DNA from: Tolypeutes matacus | Taxonomy: Eukaryota > Chordata > Mammalia > Cingulata > Chlamyphoridae | Direction: 5' to 3' | DNA length: 64,000 nt | NCBI GenBank assembly: GCA_026826555.1 | Contig: JAKSZT010000142.1 | Span: 2,112,707-2,176,706 of the forward strand | In this document: one piece after another, positions 1-11,350 of the stretch | Position numbering within the stretch: the first letter of the stretch is position 1 | Layout of the letters: every line of letters begins with the position of its first letter | Made by a program: the position numbers and the translations under genes | The notes under the pieces: model-generated | Told to the model about the DNA's origin: nothing | Database searches by the model: none | The model's input: the letters and a program-made list of their open reading frames with translations, nothing else

Positions 1-850
1 ACTTAAAATATATATGCACTTAATTGCAGGGAAGCAGAAAATATGAAGCAAATATTGACAGATTTATAGGAGAAATATATGGCTTTACATTAATAACAGG
101 ATATTTTAGTACATGACTTTCAATAATGGATAAATCATCTAGAAAAAAAATCAATAAGTAAATAAAAGTTTTTAATGATATTAAACAGCTAGATATAATA
201 TAAATGTGTGTCTAAATATTAAATATATATAATGGTTAAACAAGCAGCAGGAGAATACACATTCTTCTCTCGGGCATGTGGATCATTCTCCAGGATTTAC
301 CATGTGACAGATCATAAAACAAATCTCAATAAATAGAAAAATATTGAAATCATAAAATATATTTTTTCTGACTACAATGGAATGAGGCTAGAAATAATAA
401 AAGAGGGAAATGGAATATTCACAAATGTTGAAATTAAACAATGTAATCTTAAACAACTTATGGGTCAAAGAAGAAATCACAAAGGAAACTAGGAAATAAC
501 ATGAGGCAAATGAAAATGAAAAGAGAACATAACAAAACTTGTGGAGTGCAGAAAAGGCAGTGCTGAGAGGGAAATTTATAGTTCTAAATGTTACAATAAG
601 AAAGAAGAAAGATTTGAAAGAGACCTAACCTCAAAACTAGAGGATCTAAGAAAAAAAGGACTTGTCCTTCCTAAAGCCAAAAGGACCAGAATTAGGAAAT
701 AAATATTAGAGTGGCGATATATTATAGAGAGAATTTAGCAAAACAGAGAGAATCAGCAAAAATAAAAGTTGGTTCTTTGAAAATATTAATAAAATCAACA
801 AACCTTTTTCTGGACTCAGAATGAAAAAAAGAAAGAGGATACAAATAACA

Positions 851-865
851 AAAATCAGAAATGAA
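851..865. repeat. Target site duplication, left copy (SINE dimer)
   Basis: AAAATCAGAAATGAA here and again at 1217-1231 bracket the SINE dimer. The perfect 15-bp match fits L1-mediated target-primed reverse transcription. Confidence 0.88.
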
Positions 866-1216
866 GGGAAGCGGCTGTGGCTCAGGCGGTAGGGCTCCTG
901 TTTGCCATATGGGAGGCCCCGGGTTCGGTTCCCGGGGCCTCCTGGTGAGGGCAGGCCCATCCGCATGGCGTGGTTGGCTGACCCAGTGAGCACAAGCAGC
1001 AGGGGGGGGATAAATGAATAAATAAATAAAAAGTCTTTGGGAAGCGGCTGTGGCTCAATCAGTAGGGCTCCCGTTTACCATATGGGAGGCCCCGGGTTCG
1101 GTTCCCGGGGCCTCCTGGTGAAGGCAAGCCCGCCCGCACGGCATGGTTAGCTGACCCAGCGAGCACAAACAGCAAGGGGGGGATAAATGAATAAATAAAT
1201 AAAATCTTTAAAAAAA
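866..1216 (+). mobile_element. DAS-type tRNA-derived SINE, head-to-tail dimer
   Basis: Two very similar SINE units lie directly end to end, 866-1038 and 1039-1216. Each starts GGGAAGCGGCTGTGGCTC, contains a tRNA-like A box near the start and a B box (GGTTCGGTTCCC) about 45 bases later, and ends in a TAAA-rich tail closing with TCTTT. The promoter boxes and the head resemble tRNA-Ala, as in armadillo DAS-SINEs. One 15-bp direct repeat, AAAATCAGAAATGAA, flanks the whole pair (851-865 and 1217-1231), and I see no duplication between the units. The target is L1 ORF2. SINEs of this kind are transcribed by RNA polymerase III and moved by L1 enzymes. Confidence 0.92.
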
Positions 1217-1571
1217 AAAATCAGAAATGAAAAGAGGACATGACTACTGACTCCACAGAAATAAAAAGGACTATAAGAGGATACTATGAACAACTATATG
1301 CCAACAAATTAGACAACCTGGATGAAATGGACAAATTCCTAGAAACACACAAACTGCCAACACTGCCTCAAGAATAAGTGGAAGATCTCAACAAACCAGG
1401 ACTAGAAAAGAAATTGAATCAATAATCAAAGCAATCCCAACAAATAAAAGCCCAGGAACAGATGGCTTCACAAGGGAGTCTTACCAAATTTGCAAGAGAA
1501 ATGAACACCTATGTTACTCAAAATATCCCCAAAAAAATTGAAGAGGAGGGAAGACTCCCTAACACATTCTT

Positions 1572-1987
1572 CTTTTAAAGATTTATTTTATTTATTTATC
1601 TCACCCACCCCACAACCCCATTGCTTGGGCTTGCTGTCTGCACCCCTACTGTGTCTGCTTATCTTCTCTTATCATCTTCTCTTTAGGAGGTACTGGGAAC
1701 CAATCCCGGCACCTTCCAATGTGGGAGAGAGGCACTCAATCACTTGAGCCACCTTAGCTCCCTGGTTTTGTTGTGTCTTTCACTCTCTTTCCTCTGTCTC
1801 TTTTTTTTTTGCGTCATCTTGTTGTGTCAGCTCTCTGTGCGGGCCAGCTCACCTTGTGGGCCAGCTTGCTTTCACCAGGAAGCCTCGGGAACTGAAACTG
1901 GGACCTTCTATATTGTAGATGGGAGCCCAATTGCTTGAAAACATCCACATCCCCTTCTTTTTTAAAAGATTTATTTTATTTATTTAT
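1572..1987 (-). mobile_element. Composite SINE (two different units), minus strand
   Basis: Read on the minus strand, the element starts with a short TAAA-rich SINE tail. Unit A begins GGGGATGTGGATGTTTTC (5' end near 1960), and unit B begins GGGAGCTAAGGTGGCTC (5' end near 1763). It ends with a TAAA tail at 1572. Both units have tRNA-like A and B boxes, but their sequences differ, so this is a heterodimer. Near-matching direct repeats flank the complete structure (1557-1571 and 1988-2001, one mismatch) in the interrupted L1 ORF2. The same A-B arrangement recurs at 3705-3960 in the opposite orientation. Confidence 0.85.
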
Positions 1988-2076
1988 CCTAACTCATTCT
2001 TTGAAGGCAACACCACCCCATACCAAAGTTAGATAAAGATTCCACAAGAAAATAAGTCTAAAGACCAGTATCCCAT

Positions 2077-2676
2077 ATGAATACTGATACAAAATTCTTC
2101 AACAATATATTAGCAAACCAAATCCAACAGAACTTCGAAAGAAGCATACATCTTAATGAAGTGGGATTAATCTCATCTATGCAACGGTGGTTCAATATAA
2201 GAAAACTGACAAATGAAATACATCAAATTAACAGAAAAATGGGGAAAAAAAACACAACCATCTCAACTGATGGAGAAAAGGCATTTTAAAAAATCCAGCA
2301 CCACTTCTTTCTAAAAACACTTAAAATTCCAGGAATAGAAGGAAACTTCCTCAACATGTTAAATGGCATATATAAAAATCTCCACAGCTAACATGTGATT
2401 TAATGGTGAAAGACTGGCAGCTTTTCATCTAAGAAAACAAACAAGACAAGGATGCCCTCTATCACCACTATTATTCAACATTGTACTGGAAATATAGCCA
2501 GAGCAATTAGGCAAGAGCAAGAAATAAAAGGCATACAAACCGGAAAGGAAGAAGTGAAAGTCTCCCTATTTGCAGATGACATGATCCTTTACACAGAAAA
2601 ATCCACAATAAATCTATTGGAACTAATGAATGAATTGAGCAAAGTGGCAAGGGACAAGATCAACATGCAAAAATAA
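2077..2676 (+). pseudogene. L1 ORF2 reverse transcriptase fragment
   Basis: Two open frames (2077-2289 and 2452-2676) read as the reverse transcriptase core of L1 ORF2p. The second contains the sequence [13 protein letters not shown] (2569-2580) is the Mg-binding catalytic motif of non-LTR reverse transcriptases and is intact here. The frames are separated by a frame change and stops, including one at 2287-2289, so this is a fossil. It belongs to the L1 at 1-4524. Confidence 0.85.
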
Positions 2677-3704
2677 GTAGTGTTTCTATACACTAGTAAT
2701 GAAGAATCAGAAGAAATCAAGGAAAACAAATCAATTTATAATAGCGACTAAAAGAATCAATTATTGAGGAATAAATCTAACCAAGGATGTAAAGGTCTTG
2801 TATGCAGTTAACTACAAGACATTGCTAACTGAAATCAAAGAATACTAAAATAACTGAAGCGCATTCCATGCTCATGGATTGTAAGATTAAATATCATTAA
2901 GATGTCAATTCTAATCAAAGAAATTTATAGATTTAGCAAAATACTGAACAAAATTCCAGTAGCCTTTGTGCAGAAATCGAAAGGCCAATCATCAAAGTTA
3001 TATGACATGGTAAGGAGCCTTGAATGCCAAAGTCATCTTTAAAAAGAAGAATGAAGTTGGAGGACACACATTTCCTGATCTTAAAATTTATTACTAAGCC
3101 ACAGTAATCAAAACAGGAAGGTACTGGCACAAGGACAGATAAAGAACAATGGAATAAAATTGAGAGTTCAGAAATCAACCCTTACATTTTTTGACAAGGG
3201 TGCTAAGTCCACTCAATGTGGATAGAATAGGCTTTTCAACAAGTGGTGTTGGGAAACCTGGATGTCCATGTGCAAAAGAATGAAAATGGATCCCTCCTCA
3301 TATTATAGACACAAATCAACTCAAAATGGATCAAGGACCTAAATATAAGAATCAGAAATATAAGTGGGACATCATCAAAATTAAAAACTTTCATTCATAA
3401 AAGGACTTTCTCAATGAACGTAAAAAACAATGTAATCAATGGGAGAAAAATATTTGGAAACCCCATACCTGATAAGGGTTTAAGATCTAGGCTTTATAAA
3501 GAAATCTTATACCTCAACAATAGAAAGACAAACAACTCAGTTAAAATATGGACAATAGTCTTAAATAGACATTGCTCCCAAGAAGATATGGAAAAGACAA
3601 AAAAAAAAAAAAAATCACCACGGGAAAAGGTTCTAAACATTACTAACTATAATGGAAATGCACATAAAAAACACAATGAGTTTCCATTTCACACCCACTA
3701 GAAT

Positions 3705-3960
3705 AAATCTTTTAAAAAAGAAGGGGATGTGGATGTTTTCAAGCGATTGGACTCCCATCTACAATATAGAAGGTCCCAGTTTCAGTTCCTGAGGCTTCCT
3801 GGTGAAAGCAAGCTGGCCCACAAGGTGAGCTGGCCCACACAGAGAGCTGACACAACAAGATGACGCAAAAAAAAAAGAGACAGAGGAAAGAGAGTGAAAG
3901 ACACAACAAAACCAGGGAGCTAAGGTGGCTCAAGTGATTGAGTGCCTCTCTCCCACATTG
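3705..3960 (+). mobile_element. Composite SINE, plus strand, 3'-truncated
   Basis: This is the same composite as 1572-1987: a tail remnant, unit A from about 3720, then unit B from about 3916. It stops after about 45 bases of unit B, just before the B box region. Over roughly 215 shared bases it differs from the other copy at only a few positions by eye. TAGAAT occurs at both edges (3699-3704 and 3961-3966), which may be a short target duplication. The missing 3' end is unusual for a SINE, whose truncations are usually 5'. Confidence 0.82.
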
Positions 3961-4524
3961 TAGAATGGCTACAATTAAAAACAAAAAAAACAAAAAAAAA
4001 CAGAAAATAACAATGTTGGAGAGAATACAGAGAAATAGGAAAACTCATTCATTGTTGGTATAAATGTAAAATGATACAGCTGGTGTAGAAGACTATTTAG
4101 TAGCACCCTACATTTGAATATAGATTCTCTATGTCCTAGAAATCCCACTTCTAGGGTAAATACCCAAAATATTTGAAGGAAGGGACTCAAACTGATATTT
4201 GAAATCCAGTATTCATACTGGCAATTTTCACAATTGTCAAAAGATCAAAGCAACTCAATGCCCATCAACCAATGAATGGATAAATAAAATGTGGTATATG
4301 CTTACAATGGAGTAATATTCAGCCTGAAAAGGGAAATGAATTTCTGATACATGAGACAGCATGGATGAACCTTGAAAACATCACGTTGAATGAATTGTCA
4401 GACACAAAAGGACAAATACTACATGAATTCATTGATATGAAATAATTAGAATAAGTAAACTCACAGAATCAGAATCTAGAGTCTAGGTTATCTGGGGATA
4501 GATGGGAGTAGGAAATGAGCGTTA

Positions 4525-4925
4525 AAAATTGGATACCTACCTCACACCATACACAATAATTAATTAAAAATGGATCACAGACCTAAATCTAAGTACTACA
4601 AACATAAAAATCTTTAAAGAAAATATGGGAGAAAACCTCCATAGTCTTGAGTTAGGCAATGATTTCTTAGATATGATATGAAAAGCACAAATGATAAAAG
4701 AAAAAAAATAGATTAAATTGGGCTTCATCAGAATTAAAACAGTCTGTTTTCTAAATGATACCATCAAGAGAGTGAAAAAACAATCTGCAGAATGGGATTT
4801 GGAACTCTTATATGTGATGATGAACTAGGATACAAAAATATAAAGAATACTTACAATTCAATATTAAAAGACAACCTTATTTGAAAACTCAGCAATAATT
4901 TGAATAAACTTTTCTCCACTGAAGG
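4525..4925 (+). mobile_element. L1 ORF2 fragment (second element)
   Basis: After the first L1 reaches its 3'UTR, the sequence returns at about 4525 to an internal ORF2 segment. It resembles the region just after the reverse transcriptase that other L1 copies here carry at about 3300 and 43590. It therefore comes from a separate L1 insertion or a rearrangement. It has stops and no usable frame. The right boundary is approximate. Confidence 0.7.
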
Positions 4926-5729
4926 TATTTAAAGATAACTGTCTTATTAGGCATGAGAACAGTGCTTCAAGTTTTCCAACAGAAGGAAGTTCTACGTTGC
5001 CAAGAAGACAGGAAAGATCTGTCCTTTATATAAGCACTCCATGATGCCACCAAAACTATCAATCTCATCAAGGAACTGAACAATATCAGTGCTCCAGAAG
5101 CCCTGTCACAGATCCTTCCTATTGCTTTCCTTTCTTCAGTGATATCCACCATATCAACTTCTTATACCATAAATTTATCCTGCCTGCCTTTCAAATTTAT
5201 TTAAATAAAGTAATTCAGCCTGTATTCTCTGAGTTGAACATCTTTAATTTACTTTTAATTTTGTGTTATTTTATTCTTCTCTAGTATCAGTGCTATTTTT
5301 TTCATTCACTTACTTTAGTGCAGAAAAAAATATGTTTTGTTTCTATATTCTGAGACTGGGAATTTTTTATGTCAAAACAACTATTCAGATATTCATTTTC
5401 ATTTACAATTTATCTGATTTGACTTTTTAAATTCATACACCTGGATGAACCAATTAGTTGAAATTCTCCCATTTGAACCTTCTAATCACCCACTTTTCTT
5501 GGGAGTTTAAATTTAGTGCCCCAATCTCGCACTGTTTATCTATTTTGATTAATTGGTTGCTGTCCCTAAAACTGTGTGAATGATGCCTGAAAATCCAGGT
5601 ATATATTTAAGTAGAATCAGAAGCTCTTAAAGATTGAGTGAATCTGGGATATCAACCTATGTTCATTTTACTGATTGATCTGTATTTCTCTCCTATTCAG
5701 ATAAATGATGATAAATGTTTTCTAAGTCA
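4926..5729. other. Intergenic, unassigned
   Basis: I see no recognisable gene or repeat. The segment 4950-5215 is less AT-rich than its surroundings, but its open frames on both strands are short and match nothing I know. It leads into the olfactory receptor relic. Confidence 0.5.
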
Positions 5730-6743
5730 ATGAATGAAATAAACATTTCTCCGATGTCTGAATTTGTGTTGCTGGGTCTCTCTAGATCTCAGGAATTTCA
5801 ACCTCTCTTGTTTATCATATTTTTACTATTTTATACAGGAATCCTGCTGGGAAATTTCTGGTCACCTCCCTGTGACCTCAGGTTCCCGCCTTCATACCCC
5901 CACACATTTTCAGCTTGCAAACCTCTCTTTTACAGATATATGTGTTGCCTCCTTTGCCACCCAAAAAATGCTTGTTGACTTTCTTGTCGAGCACAAGACT
6001 ATTTCTTTTGAAGCCTGCCATACTCAAATTTTCTTTCTTCATCTATTAATAGTGGTGAAATTGTGCTCCTTGTATCCATGGCCTATGATCTTTATGTTGC
6101 TATTTTCAAACCTCTCCACTACATGACAATCCTGAGCTGTGTGTGTGTTAGTCTGGTTCTCATCTCCTGTTGTGTTGGCCTCATCCATACTACTATACAG
6201 ATGTCATTTACCGTTAACTTGCCTTTTTGTGGTCCTAATCAGGTTGATAACTTTTTCTGTGATATCCCTCTAGTGACCAAGCTGGCCTGCAAAAGCATTT
6301 AAATTGTCAGCCTGCTAATCATTGCAAACAGTGGCTTTCTTTCCGTGATTTCCTTCCTTCTCCTGGTCATCTCCTACACTGTGATACTTAACACAGTTAG
6401 GAAATGCTCCTCTGCCAGCATAGCAAAGGCCCACTCCACTATGACCACCAGCATGACTGAGGTCACATTATACTTGGGAAAATGCATCTTCATCTACCTG
6501 TGGCCCTTCAACAGTTATTCAGTGTACAAGGTCCTTGCTGTATTCTACACCACCTTTACTCCTATTTTAAATCCAGTTATCTACACTCTAAGGAACAAAG
6601 ACGTGAAGGCAGCTATGTCAAAACTGAAGAGTAGATATCTGAAGCCTGGCCAGACTTCTGCAGCCATAAGAAATGTACTTTTCTTGGAAAAAAATATAAA
6701 TTACAGGACAGTTACCACTGTATTATTGTCTGTAGAATATTAA
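5730..6743 (+). pseudogene. Olfactory receptor family 4 pseudogene
   Basis: This is a relic of a single-exon seven-transmembrane odorant receptor; such receptors couple odour binding to G-protein signalling in nasal neurons. The likely start is ATG 5730, in frame with an upstream ATG at 5715. The N-terminus [12 protein letters not shown] followed by a first membrane segment ending GN is typical of family 4. Frame one runs to about 5860. Frame two holds transmembrane segment 2 ([15 protein letters not shown]). From about 6050 frame three holds the end of segment 3 and continues to the C-terminus. There are at least two frameshifts plus an in-frame TAA at 6300-6302. The DRY motif reads DLY (about 6085), and the PMYF motif is changed to PTHF. 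The family signatures SYTVIL and PVIYTLRN remain. The last frame runs beyond the usual end to 6743. Subfamily OR4K or OR4N-like is an inference. Confidence 0.88.
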
Positions 6744-7634
6744 AAATGAAATAACTTTGATAAAAGCAGATCATTTTGACCAATGGAAGGGATTGATTGA
6801 GAAACATGAACGAAAGGTTAATGACAATAATAAAAGGCTACATAATGCACAATGGTAATTTTAATATTATCTTCTTTCCAATATGTTTTTTATTCCTGTT
6901 TTCTAGTTTTCTTATTTATCTAAAACCTTTTAAGATATAAGCTCATTGGCTTAAAAGACAATGGGAAATATCATTTACATATAAATGGTAAAACAATAAT
7001 ACATTCTCCACTCTCAAATAAAGGATGTTTCATACCCCAACTTTAGAATGGTAATAGGTATATATCACTATACCATAGAGATAGTAGAGATACTTACATA
7101 TAGTACATATAGTTGTTTCTGAGTTGTTTTAAGTCTTTTAATTGCAAAGATATAAACACAAGCTAGCTCAAATATCATATATGATGGATGTTATATGATA
7201 TCCAAGGTATGATATGCCTAAATAAAATGCATTTAAAACTCCCATATGTTATTGAGAGCACATGAAGACAATTGTGTGATTGATGACAAAAAGGCATTTG
7301 CATTCATGAAAACCTTCCAGAAATCTTTGTTCAAAGTGTCTACTTAATATATATTATTCATGGATAACAATTTCCTGCATGCATTTATTTACCACCGTGA
7401 TTTGTATTTATTTAAATTTTTATATTTTGAAAAATGATAAAATAATCTGGTAGTTTTAAGATAAATTATATTTCTCAACAACTCCATTTTCATTAGTGTC
7501 TGAATCCTGGGATAAATATCCTATCTTCCCCTATGAATTAGTAGCTGCTATCTTTTACTATCTTTAGGAAAAATAGTTTTCCAGATAGTTATCAGTAAAA
7601 TTGGTCATTTTTCTGCATGGACCTTTTTCCTCTT
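6744..7634. other. Intergenic, AT-rich, no gene seen
   Basis: This is AT-rich sequence without a recognisable gene, repeat family or RNA gene. Confidence 0.55.
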
Positions 7635-9297
7635 TATTACAGAAGTTGTGCATGTACAGAATAATCATGCATAAAATACAAGATTACCATATACCACCCT
7701 ATTTTTAACACCTTTCATTGGTGTGCAAACTTTGTTAAAATTGATGCTGAACATTTTTACAATTGTCCTATTAACTATGGTCCATGGGTTAACTTAGTTT
7801 TCATAGTTTGAGTAGTGTAGTTCCATGGATTTTTCAAAAAAATTATTGTCACCATTTATACAATTTAATATTTCCTATTTTAATCCTATTCAGATACATA
7901 TTTCAGCACTGTAAACTATGTTCTCAATGTTGTGTTACCATCACCACCATCAATTACTAAAACATTTCCAGGCTTTCCAAATAGAAACCCTGTACATTTG
8001 AAGCCTTTACTTCCAATTCACTATTCCCACTATGTCCCCTGGTAACCCATATTCTCGATTCTGACTCGATGAGTTGGCTTATTCTAATTGTGCCAAATCA
8101 TTGAGATCATACAATATTTAACCTTTTGTGCCTGGTTTATATCAATCAACATGATATCTTCAAGGTTCATCCATATTGTCACATGTAGCAGAATTCAGTC
8201 CTTTAAATGAAATCCATTGTGCATGTGTTTATGTAACATTTTATTTCTCCACTGACCAGTTGTTAGGTAAATTGTATTGCTTCTATATTTTGGCAATTGT
8301 GAATAATGGCACTATGAATATCAGTGAGCAAATATCTGTTCAAGTGCCTGCTTTGAATTATTTGAGGCATATACCTAAAAGTGGGATTGCTGAAATATAA
8401 AGTAATTCTATACATCACTTTCTAAGGAAATGCCAAATAACCTTCCACAGCAGCTGCACCATTTTGCATTCCCGCCAACAATGAATGAGTGTTCCTATTT
8501 CTCTGCATTTTCTCCAATACTTAATTTATGCTTTTCTTTTTAAATATAGTAAGCATCCCAATGGCTGTGAAAGAGTAACTCATTGTGCTTTTCATTTGCA
8601 TTTCCCTGATAACTAGTGACGTTGCGCATCTTTTCATGTGTTCATTGGTCATTTGTAAATCTTCTTTGGATTTACAAACTTGAAGTGTCTATTCAAGTCT
8701 TTTGTCTGTATTTTAAATGGCTTGTCTCTTTATTGTTGAGTTGTGTGATTTTTTTTGGTATATTCTGGATACTAAACTCTTATAAGATATGTGGTTTCTA
8801 AATATTTTCTCCCATTGACTATAGTGTTGTTTTACTCTTACGAGAAAATTATAAAATCATTTGAGGAATGAAAGTTTTTAATTATGATGACATCCCATTT
8901 ATCAATCTTTCCTTTTGTTGCTTGTGCTTTGAGTGTAAAGTCAACATTGCCCAACACAAGTTCCTCAAGATGCTTCCATACATATTCTTCTAGGAGTTTT
9001 ATAATTATGAATCTTGTATTTAGGTATTTGATCCATTCTGAGTTGATTTTTGTATAAGATGTGAGGTAGAGAGTCATGGATTTAATTTTATTTATTTTTT
9101 GCAAATCATGGTCCAGTTTTCCCATCAATGTTTGTTGATTATTGTCAAATTGTTTTCCAATTGATTGGCCTTTTCTCATTTATCAAAAATGAGTTGGCAA
9201 TAAAAGTGAGGGGTGATCTCTCAATTCTCACTTGAATTTCTTTGGTGTATCTATCTGTACTTGTGCTACTATCATGCTGTTTTGATTACTTTGACTT
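7635..9297 (-). mobile_element. L1 3' end, minus strand (left part of an L1 split by a provirus)
   Basis: This is the reverse complement of an L1M 3'UTR and the ORF2 C-terminal region. The stretch 8100-8520 is the inverse of the familiar ORF2 end, including the cysteine-rich region and the preceding conserved blocks. The sequence continues without loss at 15475, so the two parts were one element before the provirus at 9304-15474 landed. No open frame survives. Confidence 0.85.
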
Positions 9298-9303
9298 TGT
9301 AAT
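9298..9303. repeat. 6-bp target duplication of the provirus (left)
   Basis: TGTAAT here and at 15475-15480 lie immediately outside the two LTRs. A 6-bp duplication is the length made by betaretroviral-type integrases. It also shows that both LTRs belong to a single insertion. Confidence 0.9.
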
Positions 9304-9693
9304 AGCAGGAATCCATCCTGCAAAGTCTTGCAGGGATCTGTCCAGCAGAGCCCACAACGGTGCAAGGAATTACTCTGAGCACTGAGGTTGAGAGAGGTGA
9401 GGGAGAGAACAGCTAAAGGAGCTATTCTCCTTTGCTGATTCTCGTCACGGTTTTTATTCTCTTTTCACAAAGCACAAGGTCAGTGTGTACGTATGCAGGG
9501 ACTCAGAAAGTTCCAGGCTGTGCAGGAAATAGTGGAGAGGCAGAAAGCCCTAACTAGGTAACAGAGCAAAGCAAGAATGTTCCCACTGTTTTCAGCAGAA
9601 TCTGATAGCAGCGGTTTTCCACCCGCGCAGCCTTTTTCTGCTTGAGCAGTAAAGCAGGCCCTAAACAGATGTTTTAACCAAGGAGTTCCCACA
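9304..9693 (-). repeat. 3' LTR of the provirus
   Basis: On the minus strand the LTR begins TGTGGGAACTCC at 9693 and ends at 9304. Its last base has mutated, so it ends CT where the other copy ends CA. An AATAAA polyadenylation signal is readable on the minus strand near 9455-9470. It aligns with 15079-15474 apart from about 28 substitutions and two small indels. Confidence 0.92.
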
Positions 9694-9708
9694 TCTCCCC
9701 CTTTTTTT
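9694..9708 (-). other. Polypurine tract
   Basis: On the minus strand a run of seven A, five G and then AGA sits directly before the 3' LTR. This is the position and composition of the plus-strand DNA primer of retroviruses. Confidence 0.85.
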
Positions 9709-9989
9709 GTTTTGCTGTTTTAGATGTTCAGGAGTAGAAAGTGGGTTGGATGAGGCAGCGACCAAGCCGATGAATTTCTGTTCAGTGTAAGGAGCTGGAG
9801 AGATGGCCTGAAGTATTAACTCTTTTGTTCTAATTGTTTAAGACTTCCCTAAGTTACTCCCTAAGCTTGGATAGTGTGGTGGCATGATTGTGTCTGGGAG
9901 CTCCTTTGTTCCTCCATCACCATCTTCTCCATCTGTGGTATTGGGTTGTACGGGTGATCTTTCCAGTTCATGGTATAGCTTCACATTCT

Positions 9990-10935
9990 TTGCTGGGGGC
10001 CTGTTGGTATAAGCACACAAGCATCCCCTCTCCCCCATGTTACGAGGTCACAGGGTCCTTTCCAAGATCCATCTCCTAACATTTCCTTGTACAGAATTTT
10101 AGATCGTATTTTATGACTCTCTTGCCGAGGGGAGAAATATTTTTTCAGTTTCTGAAAGGCCATCTGTATAACAATTTAAATAATTTAAAGTAAATAGTGC
10201 TATGGCTACTGTATTTCTAGGAAAGGTATCCATACTACCCCCCCCTTTTCTGTTTTTTAATGAGAGTTTTGAGAATTTGCTGAGTTCTTTCAATGATGGC
10301 TTGTCCTGTAGGGTTGTAAGGGATGCTAGTATTGTGTGTGATATTCCATTGTTGTGTGAAAATTTAGAATGCTAGAGAGCTGTAGCCAGGCCCATTGTCT
10401 GTTTTTAGAGTGTTAGGTTTGCCCATATGACTAATGGCTTCTAGTAGGTGAGTTTTAATGTGTTTAGTGCTTTCTGCAGATAGCGGGGTAGCATAAATGA
10501 AATCTGAAAAAGTGTCATGGGACACATGTAAATAATGCAGATGACTGAAAGGTGGGTAATGAGTAACATCAGTTTGCCAAATTTGATTGGGTAAAAGACC
10601 TCGGGGGTTAATTCCTGGAGTTGAGCATGGTTTAGTAAATTGCTGACAATCAGGACAGGCTTGTATAATTTATTTGGCTTGAAAGTGGGTTAAAATGAAT
10701 TGTTTGTTTAGGGATTTAGCATTTTGACGGTAGAATTCATGGGAAATGTGTGCTTGTTGAAATGCTAAAGTTACTCCTGCTTATTGCTTTCCTTCTGTTA
10801 AGGGACCAGGCAACCCAAAGTGGGAATGGATATGGGTGACAAAAATGGGATGTTTATGTTGGTCTAGCAAAGATTGTAAAGTGAGGAAAAGGGAATTTAA
10901 TTCTTGATCTGGTAGGGATTTTATAAATGCTTGTT
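9990..10935 (-). pseudogene. Provirus integrase (pol 3' part), broken
   Basis: Integrase inserts viral DNA into the genome. On the minus strand the N-terminal zinc module is readable as an HX3H pair followed by CPDC near 10640-10662. The catalytic triad survives as TDVTH (about 10560-10577), TDNGP (about 10388-10405) and IIERT (about 10284-10300). The C-terminal DNA-binding region, with GRGDACVLIPTGP, lies near 10000. In-frame stops occur within the core, for example near 10790, 10675 and 10370, so no full protein can be made. After integrase the frame stops and no envelope gene follows. Confidence 0.85.
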
Positions 10936-11345
10936 CTAACAAATGATGTTAATAGGTTGAGAGGGAAATTGTTTTAATGCCATAATTGTGACAGCCAATT
11001 CGGCTTTTTGGGTTGATTTATGGCTTTTGGTGACTGCGTGGGACCATTTCGATTGTTCTTGCTGTGTAATGGCAACTTTAGAGGTTTCTCTTGAACCATC
11101 CATAAAAACGTTAATTGCATTGGAAATAGGGGTAGGGTTAATAATACAAGGAGGTTTGAGATTTAACATGGGGAGTTGAAGTATTTTATTAGCAAGTAGC
11201 AAGAAAACAGCTTGACCTAAATAATCTGCCAGGGCAGCTTGTAGTTGTGTAGAATTAAAAAGGGCTTGCTGGAAATGATCTTGTGAAAGGCAAACATAAA
11301 TGATATTTGGGTCAAAACTGGTTAATTGTTGACAGCAAAAGTGAC
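10936..11345 (-). pseudogene. Provirus RNase H domain, broken
   Basis: This is the RNase H part of pol, which removes RNA from RNA-DNA hybrids during reverse transcription. The frame 10936-11202 contains VFMDGS (first catalytic aspartate, residue 35 of the frame) and KAELA (catalytic glutamate, residue 68). Upstream sequence to about 11345 continues the connection region. A LINE 3' end inserted at 11351-11672 now separates it from the reverse transcriptase. Confidence 0.85.
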
Positions 11346-11350
11346 CTTTG

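Larger units (their letters stand above)
1..4524 (+). mobile_element. L1 LINE, ORF2 and 3'UTR relic (enters from left edge)
   Basis: This is L1 retrotransposon ORF2 in the plus direction, already inside the endonuclease domain at the window edge. The stretch around 250-310 and the block at 1-250 look like the endonuclease C-terminal part of mammalian L1M ORF2. The reverse transcriptase core follows, and the FADD catalytic motif is readable at 2569-2580. The thumb and C-terminal region run to about 4430, and a short 3'UTR piece ends near 4524. ORF2p normally nicks DNA and reverse-transcribes its own RNA. Here many stops and frameshifts remain, so it cannot be functional. Three SINE insertions (866-1216, 1572-1987, 3705-3960) split it. 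A piece of ORF2 between about 3360 and 3380 appears deleted relative to the usual L1 order. The age class L1M is an inference. Confidence 0.88.

Noticed and set aside
866..960. Possible tRNA-Ala gene from strong A and B boxes
   Set aside because: The body does not fold as a complete tRNA with the expected arms, and it continues into a SINE body and tail.
1744..1938. Open frame shared, nearly identical, with the minus-strand frame 3739-3993
   Set aside because: Conservation reflects two copies of the same composite SINE, not protein selection.
4950..5215. Possible unknown exon or processed gene copy
   Set aside because: Frames on both strands are broken or short and match no family I recognise; no splice or poly(A) context supports it.
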